Shown: piece after piece, positions 44,579-53,486 of the stretch | Layout of the letters: each line of letters begins with the position of its first letter | How positions within the stretch are numbered: position 1 is the stretch's first letter | The notes under the pieces: generated by a model | Seen by the model: the letters and a program-made list of their open reading frames with translations, nothing else | Told to the model about the DNA's origin: nothing | Database searches by the model: none | Made by a program: the position numbers and the translations under genes | Source of the DNA: Methanobacteriota archaeon | GTDB lineage: Archaea; Thermoplasmatota; E2; DHVEG-1 | Direction of reading: 5' to 3' | Assembly (NCBI GenBank): GCA_026394495.1 | Contig: JAPKYE010000030.1 | Coordinates: forward strand, 1-55,738 | DNA length: 55,738 nt

Positions 44579-44779
44579 AGCTAGGTGGATGTGAACAAAT
44601 AAAAATCGCATCCATTTTTTTATTTTTTATCAGCTTACAAAACCTAATAACAATAATCGGATAAGTAACAGTTTATCTCTTCAGACAACAATATGATCAT
44701 CATCGCCGTACAAAACTTTGTAGTTCCCAACGTCGTTACTCTGTACTTCCTGTTTTTCTCGTAAAAGAAATTATGTTTT

Positions 44780-46090
44780 CTAACGATTTACAAAAAGATG
44801 AATATACCGTATATTTTTCCAGTCATGTGCACTATTCCCTAGTGAATCATAGATGATGACGCTTATCTTGTGTTCTTTTATGAATGATCGATTTGTGAGA
44901 TGCCAGCTGAACGGCGGCTCGGTATCCACATACGTTAGATTATCATCATAATAAAACTCGGCTCGTACAACTAGGGCTATCCCGGGTTTTACCTCAGCCC
45001 AGACCACGATATCACCAAGAACAATTGTTTTTAGATCAGAGATAGGAAACATTTCCCGTCCATCAAAATAAAGATATCCAAAACGCGGCGATGCGATGCG
45101 GACTTGTGGATTGGGGACATCGTGATCTGCAAGATATGCCATTGTTGCGGCTATGAGACGAGTGGTATTGACCAGATAACTAAAATTAACATTGTTGATG
45201 TCGTCTCCTGGCAGATGCATCTGAGGATTCCATTCCCCTTCGAAAAATGCAACAGTCTCAAAACCATATTCGATAAAGGAGAAATAATCGCTTCCCCCTC
45301 GGCCTTCTTCGTTTGTGACGCTGCGGGAAATATTGCTAAACGGAAGATTATACATGGAATTAATGTCAAATATTGTATCTACGACCCACTGAGCATCAGC
45401 TGTCGCAGGAGTACGGATTTTTTCTTTACCCTCTGCGGTTTCTATATGCCCAATCATATCTGCATTAAGGTCAACAATGATATTTTTATCCGCTTCATAT
45501 GCCTCTTTTGCGTAGGCATGACTTCCGAGAAGTCCTTCTTCTTCACCAGAGACTCCAAGAAACACCACGGTGTGATTAAATGAAAATTTGCTGAGCGCAT
45601 ATGCTGCTGCAAGCACTGCTGCAGTACCGTCCCCATTGTCATCTGCTCCAGGGGTGGTTCCAACGCCGTCATAGTGAGCATTGAAAATCACGAGTTTATC
45701 ATCGGTTATTCCTTGTTTTTTCCCCTCAACGTTTTGACTGTTGAATTTTCCGGGATGCCAGCGGTTCCCATATCCTGTCCAGTTCTGATATCGCGTCTCA
45801 AGATTCATAGATGTGAATTGTTGGTGGATGTATGTGGCTGCTTGTTGGCATCCGTAGGTCCCTGTTACTCTTGGCGCAAATCCAACGAGTGTGGTAAGAT
45901 ATTCTCTTAGTAATGATTCATTGATGCTGTCGATGATCGCAGTTATTTTTGGATCAGTTCTCTTTACACTATAATAGGGAGGTAATTTTATAAATGTATC
46001 TATATTGAAATAAGGATGGGATGGAGAGGCGCTGTTCCCCCTTTTTTTAAGAGATAAGGAGAGATGGGATGTAGAGGACGCGCCTCTCAA
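44780..46090 (-). CDS. M28-family metallopeptidase with Ig-like tail, start uncertain
   Basis: M28 zinc ligands are in order: His in IFNAHYDGV, the bridging Asp in PGADDNGDGT, the Glu in GVSGEEEGLLGS (catalytic Glu first), Asp in LNADMIGH and His in QMHLPGDD. About 100 C-terminal residues form an Ig-like unit (PQVRIASPRF...KISVIIYDSLGN). The frame is open to 46090 with TTG as its first codon, but the first 45 or so residues (SLSLKKRGNSASPSH...) show no signal peptide and look untranslated. No ATG or GTG stands near the start of the peptidase domain, and a TATA-like TTTATAAAA lies inside the frame near 45990. The 5' end is either mutated or uses a rare start codon. Confidence 0.65.
   Translation of the reverse strand: MRGASSTSHLSLSLKKRGNSASPSHPYFNIDTFIKLPPYYSVKRTDPKITAIIDSINESLLREYLTTLVGFAPRVTGTYGCQQAATYIHQQFTSMNLETRYQNWTGYGNRWHPGKFNSQNVEGKKQGITDDKLVIFNAHYDGVGTTPGADDNGDGTAAVLAAAYALSKFSFNHTVVFLGVSGEEEGLLGSHAYAKEAYEADKNIIVDLNADMIGHIETAEGKEKIRTPATADAQWVVDTIFDINSMYNLPFSNISRSVTNEEGRGGSDYFSFIEYGFETVAFFEGEWNPQMHLPGDDINNVNFSYLVNTTRLIAATMAYLADHDVPNPQVRIASPRFGYLYFDGREMFPISDLKTIVLGDIVVWAEVKPGIALVVRAEFYYDDNLTYVDTEPPFSWHLTNRSFIKEHKISVIIYDSLGNSAHDWKNIRYIHLFVNR
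46024..46088. repeat. Inverted repeat in the 5' region of the M28 gene
   Basis: GAGAGGCGC (46024-46032) and GCGCCTCTC (46080-46088), perfect 9-bp arms, 47 bp apart. The region to 46260 is G-rich with many GATGGGA copies, unlike neighbouring DNA. Its origin is unknown. Confidence 0.5.
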
Positions 46091-46302
46091 TTAGGAGGAG
46101 AGCGTAGAGAAAGGGATTATTGATAGGATGGATGGGATCACTTCGCATCGATTGGATGGGAAAACCTCCCCCAAGGTTTTCGGGATGCGTAGTGATTGTG
46201 TGAGTGATGGGATGTTGGTTCATGATCTGCTCACCAAATTCGCCATGCGCTTATGCCTGGCATTAACCACTATGACATATATAGTATATAAATATTTCGC
46301 CA

Positions 46303-46346
46303 TATGCATTGCATAAGTGATTACCAAAAACGAAATGCATAAATAT
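46303..46346 (+). promoter_or_regulatory. Palindrome and TATA box upstream of the PAS regulator
   Basis: TATGCATTGCATA (46303-46315) is a perfect palindrome, with TGCATAAATATT repeating part of it at the TATA box (46335-46346). The TATA centre is 25 bp from the GTG at 46367, so a leaderless transcript is likely. The palindrome could be a site for self-regulation. Confidence 0.5.
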
Positions 46347-46366
46347 TCAACACCACATCGGAGACT

Positions 46367-46978
46367 GTGGAAAGCTACCAAAAAGAACTAGACAACATCA
46401 AAACAATCCTCAAAGAAAACCCTAAAGGAATGACGGTCACAGACATCGCACATAAAATAAACATCAACAGAAACTCAGTCGCAAAATACCTAGACGTACT
46501 TCTCATATCAGGCAATGCTGAAATGCTATCATTTGGCCCTGCCAAAGTATACTTTCCCGCACGACGCATGCCACTCTCAGCGATGCTAAACTTCGTCTCA
46601 GATTACATCCTCATCATCGATGAAACATGTACCATCATCCAAGCAAACACATCATTTTTAGACTTCTTTAACATAGAACGAGGGAAAATTGTAAATAAAC
46701 ACATAGAACGAACACTTCTTGTTTCATTCATCGGAGAAACCTTCATACAAAACATAAAAGAAGCACTCCAAGGAAAAGAATGCACAGAAGAACTCTGCCT
46801 ACGAACCGAGGAAAACGAGTTTTATTTATCATTTAGAGCAATCCCAACAGCCTTTGACGATGGAAAACACGGGGTAACCATCATCTTTACAAACATCACA
46901 GAAAAAAAGAACATCGAAACCGCACTCAAAGGAACCAAAAAAACGTACCGCACAGATACAAACGATAAAAAACCATAA
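46367..46978 (+). CDS. HTH-PAS regulator
   Basis: 203 residues from GTG. The N-terminus is a helix-turn-helix (VTDIAHKININRNSVAKYLD, residues 24-43) and the rest is a PAS domain (DYILIIDETCTIIQANTSFL...GVTIIFTNITEKK). It is a one-component sensor-regulator; the ligand and targets are unknown. The domain order is common among euryarchaea. A palindrome sits just upstream of its TATA box. Confidence 0.85.
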   Translation: MESYQKELDNIKTILKENPKGMTVTDIAHKININRNSVAKYLDVLLISGNAEMLSFGPAKVYFPARRMPLSAMLNFVSDYILIIDETCTIIQANTSFLDFFNIERGKIVNKHIERTLLVSFIGETFIQNIKEALQGKECTEELCLRTEENEFYLSFRAIPTAFDDGKHGVTIIFTNITEKKNIETALKGTKKTYRTDTNDKKP

Positions 46979-47018
46979 AGAAAAAAACAAGAAAAACAAG
47001 ACAACTATTTATTGTTTT

Positions 47019-47297
47019 TTAGCCTGCAATGGTAAGAATTCTCATGGTGCTCATGGTGATAAGCACAAACAATGTCAGAACAGCATTGGTTTTCAAATCA
47101 AAAACCTTCACCCATTCAAGCAACACAAGAATTGCATATGACAACACAATTAACAGACCCAACTGAGCGACAATGATTCCTGCAGATAAAAAAAGATCAG
47201 TGTTCGTTCCTCTGAAAATAGGTATGATGATCTCCCATATCGTCGCAAAATATGCAAGCAGCGCCACCGTCAACTGTGCCTTTGTTAACTCCTTCAT
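47019..47297 (-). CDS. Small three-helix membrane protein
   Basis: 92 residues from ATG 47297. Three hydrophobic segments: TVALLAYFATIWEIIIPIF, AGIIVAQLGLLIVLSYAILV and AVLTLFVLITMSTMRIL. A TATA-like TTTATAA lies about 28 bp upstream on the minus strand, fitting a leaderless start. No family recognised. It is divergent from the EamA gene, 101 bp apart. Confidence 0.6.
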   Translation of the reverse strand: MKELTKAQLTVALLAYFATIWEIIIPIFRGTNTDLFLSAGIIVAQLGLLIVLSYAILVLLEWVKVFDLKTNAVLTLFVLITMSTMRILTIAG

Positions 47298-47398
47298 CAA
47301 ACAATACAACCGACTGGTTCCTTATAAAACTTTTTCACAATCAAAAAAACAAAAGCCGGTTGTTTTTTATACAAATCCTTTATTGTCAAACGCCACAT

Positions 47399-48346
47399 AT
47401 GACCAATACAGAAAACACAAAAAATGTACGACCAACGTACCGATTCGCCCTGATGATGCTATGCTGCATTGTGGTCTGGGCGTTCGCGTTCCCATTTATA
47501 TCTCTCGCTCTTGAAGATCTTTCCTATACAAACCTCACACTCCTGAGATTCTTCGTCGTCTGCCTCCTCCTTCTCATAATACTTGCCATAAAGCCAAAAA
47601 AATTCTCAAAACTATACAAAAAAGACATAGTCCCCCTCTTTCTTTTAGGCTTCTTCGGCGTCATGATGTATCATCTCGCCTTAAACTACGGAGAACAATA
47701 CATCTCACCAGGCGCAGCAAGCCTCATTATAGCTACATCACCAATATTTACCATCCTCCTCAGCGTATTTCTCCTCAACGAAAAATTCACCAAAAAAAAG
47801 ATCCTTGGAACAACTCTTGCACTCAGCGGCGTCATCTTAATATCACTCTGGGGAAAACAAGGAGAAAACATCGAAATCAAATATCTCTTTGCAGCCCTAG
47901 CTGTTGTAGTCTCATCCATTGCAAGCGCAGCCTATACAATCGCAGGAAAAACACTCCTGAAAAGATACACCCCTCTTTCCCTTGTCAGCTATGCGATGCT
48001 TCTTGGTAGTCTCGGTCTTCTCCCGATCCTATTATTTGACACATCAGTTTTCTCTCAAGCAGCAGCCATGTCTTTATCAACACGTGGAGCAATTCTTTTT
48101 CTCGGATTGTTTTCAACAGTGATTGGATATGTCATATGGTATGTGGCTCTTGAAATGAAAACCGCATCTGAGATCAGCATATATCTCTACAGCATCCCTG
48201 TGTTCTCCACAATCATCAGTTATTTTATCTTTGGCCACATGATCACCATATTGTTTGTTTTCGGTGGTGTATTGGTCGTCATTGGTCTGATACTAGTAAA
48301 TCTAAAAGAAAAATCAAAAAACCAACTGAAAATTAATAAAGGGTAA
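47399..48346 (+). CDS. EamA/DMT-family transporter
   Basis: 315 residues with ten predicted membrane helices in two EamA repeats: the first starts VWAFAFPFISLALEDLSYTN, the second at about residue 165 (AALAVVVSSIASAAYTIAGK). The repeat ends YLYSIPVFSTIISYFIFG and a Lys-rich tail match drug/metabolite exporters. ATG 47399 is about 28 bp after TTTTTATAC; the longer frame upstream is not plausible. Substrate unknown. Confidence 0.88.
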   Translation: MTNTENTKNVRPTYRFALMMLCCIVVWAFAFPFISLALEDLSYTNLTLLRFFVVCLLLLIILAIKPKKFSKLYKKDIVPLFLLGFFGVMMYHLALNYGEQYISPGAASLIIATSPIFTILLSVFLLNEKFTKKKILGTTLALSGVILISLWGKQGENIEIKYLFAALAVVVSSIASAAYTIAGKTLLKRYTPLSLVSYAMLLGSLGLLPILLFDTSVFSQAAAMSLSTRGAILFLGLFSTVIGYVIWYVALEMKTASEISIYLYSIPVFSTIISYFIFGHMITILFVFGGVLVVIGLILVNLKEKSKNQLKINKG

Positions 48347-48402
48347 GAAAACTTTTATACAGGTGTATGCATAGTTGCCCTTAGAAAAAAAACGTGGATG
48401 AG

Positions 48403-50631
48403 ATGAGAATACAAAAAATTGTCCTCATTGGTGGATTTATCTGCATCTGCTCATTGTTTGCTATTATTGGTGTTCACGCACAAGACGAAGCATCAGACAA
48501 CAGAGTTACAGCAACCTTTGCAACAACGTTTCAAACAGGGACCGATTTACAGGCTGACATCACCATGGACGTCCAGCGGTTTACCACTGATAAAACATAT
48601 ACCAGCTCTGACATCAAAAGTACCAATACCTCTCAAGAGATACAGGACCTTAGGGCAATTATCAGATACTATTTATACGAACGTCTTAGAAGCCAATTCC
48701 AAGGAGTATACGGCGACTCATCCCTTTTAAATTTCACAATGCCTACATACAGTACAAGTACACAAACATTCATAGAAACATTAAATGTACAACTCTCACC
48801 ATCATTTTTTAACCTCAACCAATCAGTCGATGCAGAATCATTCATCAACGGAGTCCTCGACATGGATGCAGTCGTATACTATACCTGCGATTTCAAAACA
48901 GAGACCGGATGGAACAACACCCATCAAATCATCCTTCCAAGTACGATACAGTTCCGCTACACCGATGGAATCGTCAGCGGACAAACAATCCAATGGAGCA
49001 CAGAGAACTGGAACGGCCTTCATCCGAACAGAACAGGTAGCGTCTCCATTCAATTTACACATCCGACGACACCACATCAAACAACAGACGACATCTCCTT
49101 AGAATTTACACTAGACGCAACAAAGATAAAAACCACAACGTTTGATACAACATTCATCACAAACTCTCTAAACATCAGCTCCTACAACATCATGCCCTTT
49201 AGTATTACAAACATCGACGTTATCACAGCAGACGGCATACGATTATTTGTAAAAAATAATTTACTCTCCTGGGATGTCATATATCAAAAAACACTACAAA
49301 ACCTCGAACAAACCATCAGTTCAACCATCGAGCAGTCAACATTCAACCAACCTCTTGACCTTACATTTACATGGGATTCTGAAACAACGACAAACTGTTC
49401 AACCCCTTATACGACAACACACATGGATTCAATACCACCCGTAAAAGCAACATTGACCGATGCAGATGTTGACCTTAAAATCTTCAATATTACCGCCAAA
49501 GCAGTATTTGGGCTTGCGAACGCTGGTGCTATCGCTGATGTTACATCCTCTGACATAAATTTTGGAGATAAACTCAGTGAGATCGGACGACCGTACACCT
49601 GTTCACTTATGTTGCCTTCAAATATTTACCTTACAGGAAAAAGCATCTACCAATGGAACGACACCAATCCGCCTTCAGGCGAACTCACATCAAGTATATC
49701 TCCTACGTACTCAAAAGAAGAAAAAAAGATGTACGTCACCACAGAAATCACAAAAATGGATTTAAATCTCCCAAGTTTCTTCACCGGAAAAACAGAATTA
49801 ACCGCACCTCTCGACATCAAAGAAGATATTGATCTGTATCTTACGTCGCTCCCCGAGGAGTTTACCCTCCCTGAACACCTTTATCTTACATACTTAAACT
49901 CTGATGCATTCCGGTTATGCGCAGAAGAAAAAGTATTCACAGACCAAGAAACATCCACGTTTTTAGCAAACAAAAAACAACAGTTCGAAACTCGTATGTC
50001 TGAAATGCTCCATGGTTTAAAAATAAACGGTGCAAGTGATACCAACAAGTTTGCTGCGTCTCTACGCTGGGATGGCGACATCGCAAAAATGGATAAAAAC
50101 ACGCCTGTGATTGTTGCCTCAAATGCACGTTGCATCTACCCAGTTGCATGTTCTCTTTCTCTGGCTCCGCCGAGTTTTAGTATCTCCACCCAAAACATTA
50201 CACTCATGGGTTTTACTGACCAAAGCGTCACCTACCGATTTGTTTTCCCCAAAGGAATCACGGTCACTGCATCTGATACGCTAGAAAAACAAATAACCTA
50301 TGGAAAAACCATTGATGGGACGAATTATATCGAACTCACATTAGATGAGAAAGATTCGCCAGAGACCGACGCTCTTTTATTTACTATGACTGCGGATCCT
50401 TTGTACGTTCTTGGACTGTTTCTCCCCTGCATCCTTACATTGTTCCTTGTAATTATTCTTATTGTCGTCATCTACCTCATCAGAAGGAAACGAGGACCGC
50501 TCTTTGTGCGAGGAGAAAAGAAACCTCGACGACGAAAGTCACGACGAACTGAGGAATCAGAGGAAGCGGATGAAGAAGGTGGTTTTGAAGGACAAGAGTT
50601 CTACGTACCGCCGCCACCCGGATCTCGCTAA
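48403..50631 (+). CDS. Large single-pass exported protein
   Basis: 742 residues; a GTG three codons upstream is the alternative. A signal peptide (VLIGGFICICSLFAIIGVHA) is followed by about 650 extracellular residues rich in Thr/Ser and short beta-strands, with no recognised domain. One C-terminal helix (GLFLPCILTLFLVIILIVVI) is followed by a cytoplasmic, Arg/Lys-rich then acidic tail (RGEKKPRRRKSRRTEESEEA) and PPPPG. TTTTATA at 48353 is a likely promoter. It might be a receptor or surface scaffold. Confidence 0.7.
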   Translation: MRIQKIVLIGGFICICSLFAIIGVHAQDEASDNRVTATFATTFQTGTDLQADITMDVQRFTTDKTYTSSDIKSTNTSQEIQDLRAIIRYYLYERLRSQFQGVYGDSSLLNFTMPTYSTSTQTFIETLNVQLSPSFFNLNQSVDAESFINGVLDMDAVVYYTCDFKTETGWNNTHQIILPSTIQFRYTDGIVSGQTIQWSTENWNGLHPNRTGSVSIQFTHPTTPHQTTDDISLEFTLDATKIKTTTFDTTFITNSLNISSYNIMPFSITNIDVITADGIRLFVKNNLLSWDVIYQKTLQNLEQTISSTIEQSTFNQPLDLTFTWDSETTTNCSTPYTTTHMDSIPPVKATLTDADVDLKIFNITAKAVFGLANAGAIADVTSSDINFGDKLSEIGRPYTCSLMLPSNIYLTGKSIYQWNDTNPPSGELTSSISPTYSKEEKKMYVTTEITKMDLNLPSFFTGKTELTAPLDIKEDIDLYLTSLPEEFTLPEHLYLTYLNSDAFRLCAEEKVFTDQETSTFLANKKQQFETRMSEMLHGLKINGASDTNKFAASLRWDGDIAKMDKNTPVIVASNARCIYPVACSLSLAPPSFSISTQNITLMGFTDQSVTYRFVFPKGITVTASDTLEKQITYGKTIDGTNYIELTLDEKDSPETDALLFTMTADPLYVLGLFLPCILTLFLVIILIVVIYLIRRKRGPLFVRGEKKPRRRKSRRTEESEEADEEGGFEGQEFYVPPPPGSR

Positions 50632-50639
50632 AAAAAAGT

Positions 50640-51626
50640 TTATCGTTGTTTTCTATAATGAGAAATAAGTTTAAGGAGCGAGGGTTTTTTCTTTACCAAA
50701 GGCATAACCAGATGTGAGGGATAATCAATTTCCCCATACGAATTAATGATTTCGATGGTTTCTTCGTTATTTAATTTTTTAATGTAGGCATCCATATCTT
50801 TATCTTGAAGATGGGTAAAGATTTTTCGAAACCTCATTCCAAGTTGAAGTTCTTTTCCGATTTCATCAGTCCATTTTTTATGATACTGGCTCAATGTTTT
50901 TTCGGTGAATGATTTTTGTTGCAATGCCTCAATTGCCACACGGGCACAAAAGCGTGCACTGAGCAAACCAGTGTAGATGCCGCCTCCTGAGGTTGGTTTT
51001 ACTTGTGCAGCAGCATCGCCGACAAGTATGACATGATCGCTGACTGTTTTTTTTGGTGCACCTAATGGGATCCTAGAATCAAGATTGGCATCTGTTATCT
51101 CGGCACCAATCCCCTTCAACATTTCTTTTGGTTCTGGAAGATTAAATGCTTTTCTTATAAATGAATGCGGTCCATCTGCACCGACGACAATATTTCCTGC
51201 TAGCTGTATTTGATTGTTTGATTGTTTTGCGTCAAGTACTATAGTATGATCTGTTTTTTTTGCTGATATGACTCGTGTACCAGAGAAAAGCGAGACCCCT
51301 GCGTTCATTGCTAGACTGGCAAGTTTTGCATCAAACTGTGTTCGATCAATTGCGAATGCATGGAGTTTATCCCCTCCGACACCCAATACGTCTCCTGATG
51401 GAGAATGAATGTTTGCTCCGTAAATCTCATTTTGTACAATGTTTTGTGAAGGGATTTTGAATGTTTCAAACACACGCGGGGTGATGAGACCTGCACATTG
51501 TACGGGTAGACCTATATGCGTATGTTCTTCAATGAGTGCGACTTTGTATTGTTCTTTCGCTATTTCTGATGCAACAAAACATCCAACAGGGCCTGCACCA
51601 ACCACCATTACATCGTACTGTTCCAT
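50640..51626 (-). CDS. Geranylgeranyl reductase family protein
   Basis: 328 residues, an FAD-dependent oxidoreductase. Dinucleotide-binding motif DVMVVGAGPVGCFVASEIAK, then the CxGxxxP-like QCAGLITPRVFETF, GADGPHSFIRKAF and the second FAD motif ILVGDAAAQVKPTSGGGIY. Members reduce geranylgeranyl chains of archaeal lipids (digeranylgeranylglycerophospholipid reductase) or related isoprenoids. The archaeal lipid enzyme is usually somewhat longer, so the exact substrate is open. Confidence 0.85.
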   Translation of the reverse strand: MEQYDVMVVGAGPVGCFVASEIAKEQYKVALIEEHTHIGLPVQCAGLITPRVFETFKIPSQNIVQNEIYGANIHSPSGDVLGVGGDKLHAFAIDRTQFDAKLASLAMNAGVSLFSGTRVISAKKTDHTIVLDAKQSNNQIQLAGNIVVGADGPHSFIRKAFNLPEPKEMLKGIGAEITDANLDSRIPLGAPKKTVSDHVILVGDAAAQVKPTSGGGIYTGLLSARFCARVAIEALQQKSFTEKTLSQYHKKWTDEIGKELQLGMRFRKIFTHLQDKDMDAYIKKLNNEETIEIINSYGEIDYPSHLVMPLVKKKPSLLKLISHYRKQR

Positions 51627-51681
51627 TCAGTGGAGTATATGGTAGCAAAGATTTATAAAAAAACCGGTATTACGGTGGACA

Positions 51682-52050
51682 ATGATTCTAGCAAGCCTTA
51701 CCAGCCACTTGTTCATTTTTTCAAGACGAAACCATACAAATAAAGCAAATGACGAAGAAGAAGAAAATTTCACCAAACAAAACAATCTTCTCTGCAGATT
51801 TGTATTCGATGGAACCGGAGTTAAGGTCGGTGAAACCGTATCTCTTGCTGGAGACATCATTATTATAAAAAATGGGAAAAAATATCTCGGTGTTCCTCTG
51901 AAACACATTGATGAAGAAGGAAAAACCCTGATGGTCAAAGGATTGGTTGACTTTAGTAAAGCAGAAGAACTCGGTGAAGAGTGGCGGAAGAAATCATTTC
52001 GTGACTTTAACCAAGATGTGAACCATGATGGGAAAAACAATATCGTTTGA
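51682..52050 (+). CDS. Conserved small archaeal protein
   Basis: 122 residues. A short N-terminal hydrophobic stretch, a charged linker (ANDEEEENFTKQN), then a compact domain RFVFDGTGVKVGETVSLAGD...DEEGKTLMVKGLVDFSKA that looks like a small beta-barrel. TATA ATTTATAAAA (51648-51657) lies about 28 bp upstream and fits a leaderless start. It overlaps pth2 by 26 bp, suggesting a translation-linked role. Family name not certain. Confidence 0.7.
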   Translation: MILASLTSHLFIFSRRNHTNKANDEEEENFTKQNNLLCRFVFDGTGVKVGETVSLAGDIIIIKNGKKYLGVPLKHIDEEGKTLMVKGLVDFSKAEELGEEWRKKSFRDFNQDVNHDGKNNIV

Positions 52051-52399
52051 TTATAAGATGGTTATTGTTACCAGAAAAGACCTTAAATTATCGCCTGGGA
52101 AACTCGCTGCACAGGTCGCTCATGCCGCTGTTGATTGTGCCTTATCAACAAAAAAAAATAAACCAGCCTGGTTTGCAAAATGGCATAATGAGGGTGGGAA
52201 AAAAGCTGTGGTAAAGGTTGAATGTGAAGAAGATTTCTACTTTTTAAAAGAAAAAGCAGAAAAACTTGGTATCGTGGCAAATCTTATTATTGATGCGGGT
52301 CACACGGAAATACCTGCAGGGACAAAAACCGTTCTTGGTCTAGGTCCTGCACCAGATAATTTAATTGATCAAATAACTGGTGATTTACCACTTCTCTAA
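52025..52399 (+). CDS. pth2: Peptidyl-tRNA hydrolase, Pth2 type
   Basis: 124 residues. KMVIVTRKDLKLSPGKLAAQ, VAHAAVDCAL, then IIDAGHTEIPAGTKTVLGLG and GPAPDNLIDQITGDLPLL match Pth2 through its whole length. It frees tRNA from peptidyl-tRNA that falls off ribosomes. The upstream gene overlaps it by 26 bp. The orphan cassette begins 26 bp after its stop, following a T-rich stretch. Confidence 0.95.
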   Translation: MMGKTISFDYKMVIVTRKDLKLSPGKLAAQVAHAAVDCALSTKKNKPAWFAKWHNEGGKKAVVKVECEEDFYFLKEKAEKLGIVANLIIDAGHTEIPAGTKTVLGLGPAPDNLIDQITGDLPLL

Positions 52400-52504
52400 T
52401 GATTTTGTTTTTTTAAAATATTTATTAATAGCAACTGCAGGTCCGCACGGAAACGACATAAAAACAAACCAATAACTAATAAAAACAATCAAAAACAACA
52501 ATAA

Positions 52505-52513
52505 ATTTAAATA
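52505..52513 (+). promoter_or_regulatory. TATA box of the orphan cassette peptides
   Basis: ATTTAAATA, followed by the same leader (AACAACGTATAAAATAATAA and AAGGAAAGAAA) as in cassette 1. Confidence 0.6.
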
Positions 52514-52552
52514 AAACAACAACGTATAAAATAATAAGGAAAGAAAGAAACT

Positions 52553-52804
52553 ATGGGGCGAAGGTTGGTCGTAGTCGGAGTTACAGGAGTAATTTTCCTC
52601 CTGATATTAGCAATGTTTCCATCGATTGTGAGTGCACAAAAAGTACAGTTAAACGAAACGCAGAAAAATGTTTTTCAACATTTCAAAGATAAAATCGAAA
52701 ATAAACTTTGGGAACCAGGAAATTTTCTTGATGATATCATGGTTTTAATTTTTATGATCATTTGGCTACTTGTAACCGGGGGAGTAGGACCTGGTGCACC
52801 ATGA
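52553..52804 (+). CDS. Small secreted/membrane peptide, WxPG family (member 5)
   Basis: 83 residues: helix 1 (LVVVGVTGVIFLLILAMF) ending in SIVSAQK, linker (VQLNETQKNVFQHFKDKIEN), motif LWEPGNFLDD, second helix and Gly/Pro tail (GGVGPGAP). It starts MGRRLV and reads KVQLNE like member 1 and shares its leader DNA, so the two are recent copies. The stop overlaps the next ATG (ATGA). Confidence 0.75.
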   Translation: MGRRLVVVGVTGVIFLLILAMFPSIVSAQKVQLNETQKNVFQHFKDKIENKLWEPGNFLDDIMVLIFMIIWLLVTGGVGPGAP

Positions 52805-53043
52805 ATAATAAAATCCTCATCGGAAGCATCGGAATAATATTCTTACTTGTTCTTATGTCATTTACATCAGTTGTTAGTGCACAAACAACAAAGAGAACAA
52901 TTAATGTAAGGATGCTTCAACAAATAAAAACATTTGTAAAAAACACTGAATGGTTTCCAGGACAAATTCTCGGAACACTTTTCGTTGCATTTTTAACTTT
53001 ATTATGGTATCTGACTAAATGGTTAATATCACCGCATAATTAA
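52801..53043 (+). CDS. Small secreted/membrane peptide, WxPG family (member 6)
   Basis: 80 residues: helix 1 (KILIGSIGIIFLLVLMSF) ending in SVVSAQT, basic linker (TTKRTINVRMLQQIKTFVKN), motif EWFPGQILG, second helix and a short tail. Closest to member 2. It is coupled to member 5 by an ATGA overlap. Confidence 0.75.
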   Translation: MNNKILIGSIGIIFLLVLMSFTSVVSAQTTKRTINVRMLQQIKTFVKNTEWFPGQILGTLFVAFLTLLWYLTKWLISPHN

Positions 53044-53057
53044 AAAGAGAAAAATAC

Positions 53058-53312
53058 ATGAACAAGAAAATCCTCATCGGAAGCATCGCAGTTGTTTTTC
53101 TGATTCTTTTTGTTTTATTTAAACCTACGGTTGATGCCAGATCACTTACAAAAGACAGCACAAACAAATTACTAAAAAATAAGATTATTTGTAGTCCTGG
53201 TCATTTTATTGATATTTTACTTATGCTTATTTATGGTACTATTGTTCTTATTTTTGCCATCCTTGGATATGAAAATCATTTCAGTGATATAATGAAATAT
53301 TGGTCGCCATAA
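53058..53312 (+). CDS. Small secreted/membrane peptide, WxPG family (member 7)
   Basis: 84 residues: helix 1 (KILIGSIAVVFLILFVLF), linker with Lys/Asn (LTKDSTNKLLKNKIICSPG), second helix (FIDILLMLIYGTIVLIFAIL) and a longer polar tail. Its PG is preceded by CS instead of Trp and a residue. The signal region is nearly identical to members 2 and 6 and then diverges, so the mature part evolves faster. It lies 14 bp after member 6. Confidence 0.72.
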   Translation: MNKKILIGSIAVVFLILFVLFKPTVDARSLTKDSTNKLLKNKIICSPGHFIDILLMLIYGTIVLIFAILGYENHFSDIMKYWSP

Positions 53313-53486
53313 TTCTTTTTATAAAATAATTAATTATAAATGTGGCGGCAGACCTGTAGTTTTCTACACTATCGCTTGAAGCCCTCGAAGGTTCTGGTGC
53401 ATAGTAACATATATTGTAAAAAGATATAAATAGGGATAACATATTTTATATACAAGTAAACATATAAATTTAGTATGGTAATAACG

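Larger units (their letters stand above)
52425..53418 (+). mobile_element. Orphan cassette, type A ends, three secreted peptides
   Basis: The left end TTAATAGCAACTGCAGG plus TCCGC is at 52425-52446. The right end GGCGGCAGACCTGTAGTT (53344-53361) is an imperfect inverted copy, preceded by ATTATAAATGTGGCGG as in cassette 1. After it come CTACAC, CGCTTGAAGCCCTCGA and GGTGCATAGTAACATATATT, a degenerate start of an A-type S element without a right arm. The cargo is three small peptides related to those in cassette 1. There is no second cassette or recombinase here. Confidence 0.65.

Noticed and set aside
46128-46316. Possible 62-residue protein
   Set aside because: It lies in repeat-rich G-rich DNA and runs into the promoter of the PAS regulator; no supporting signal.
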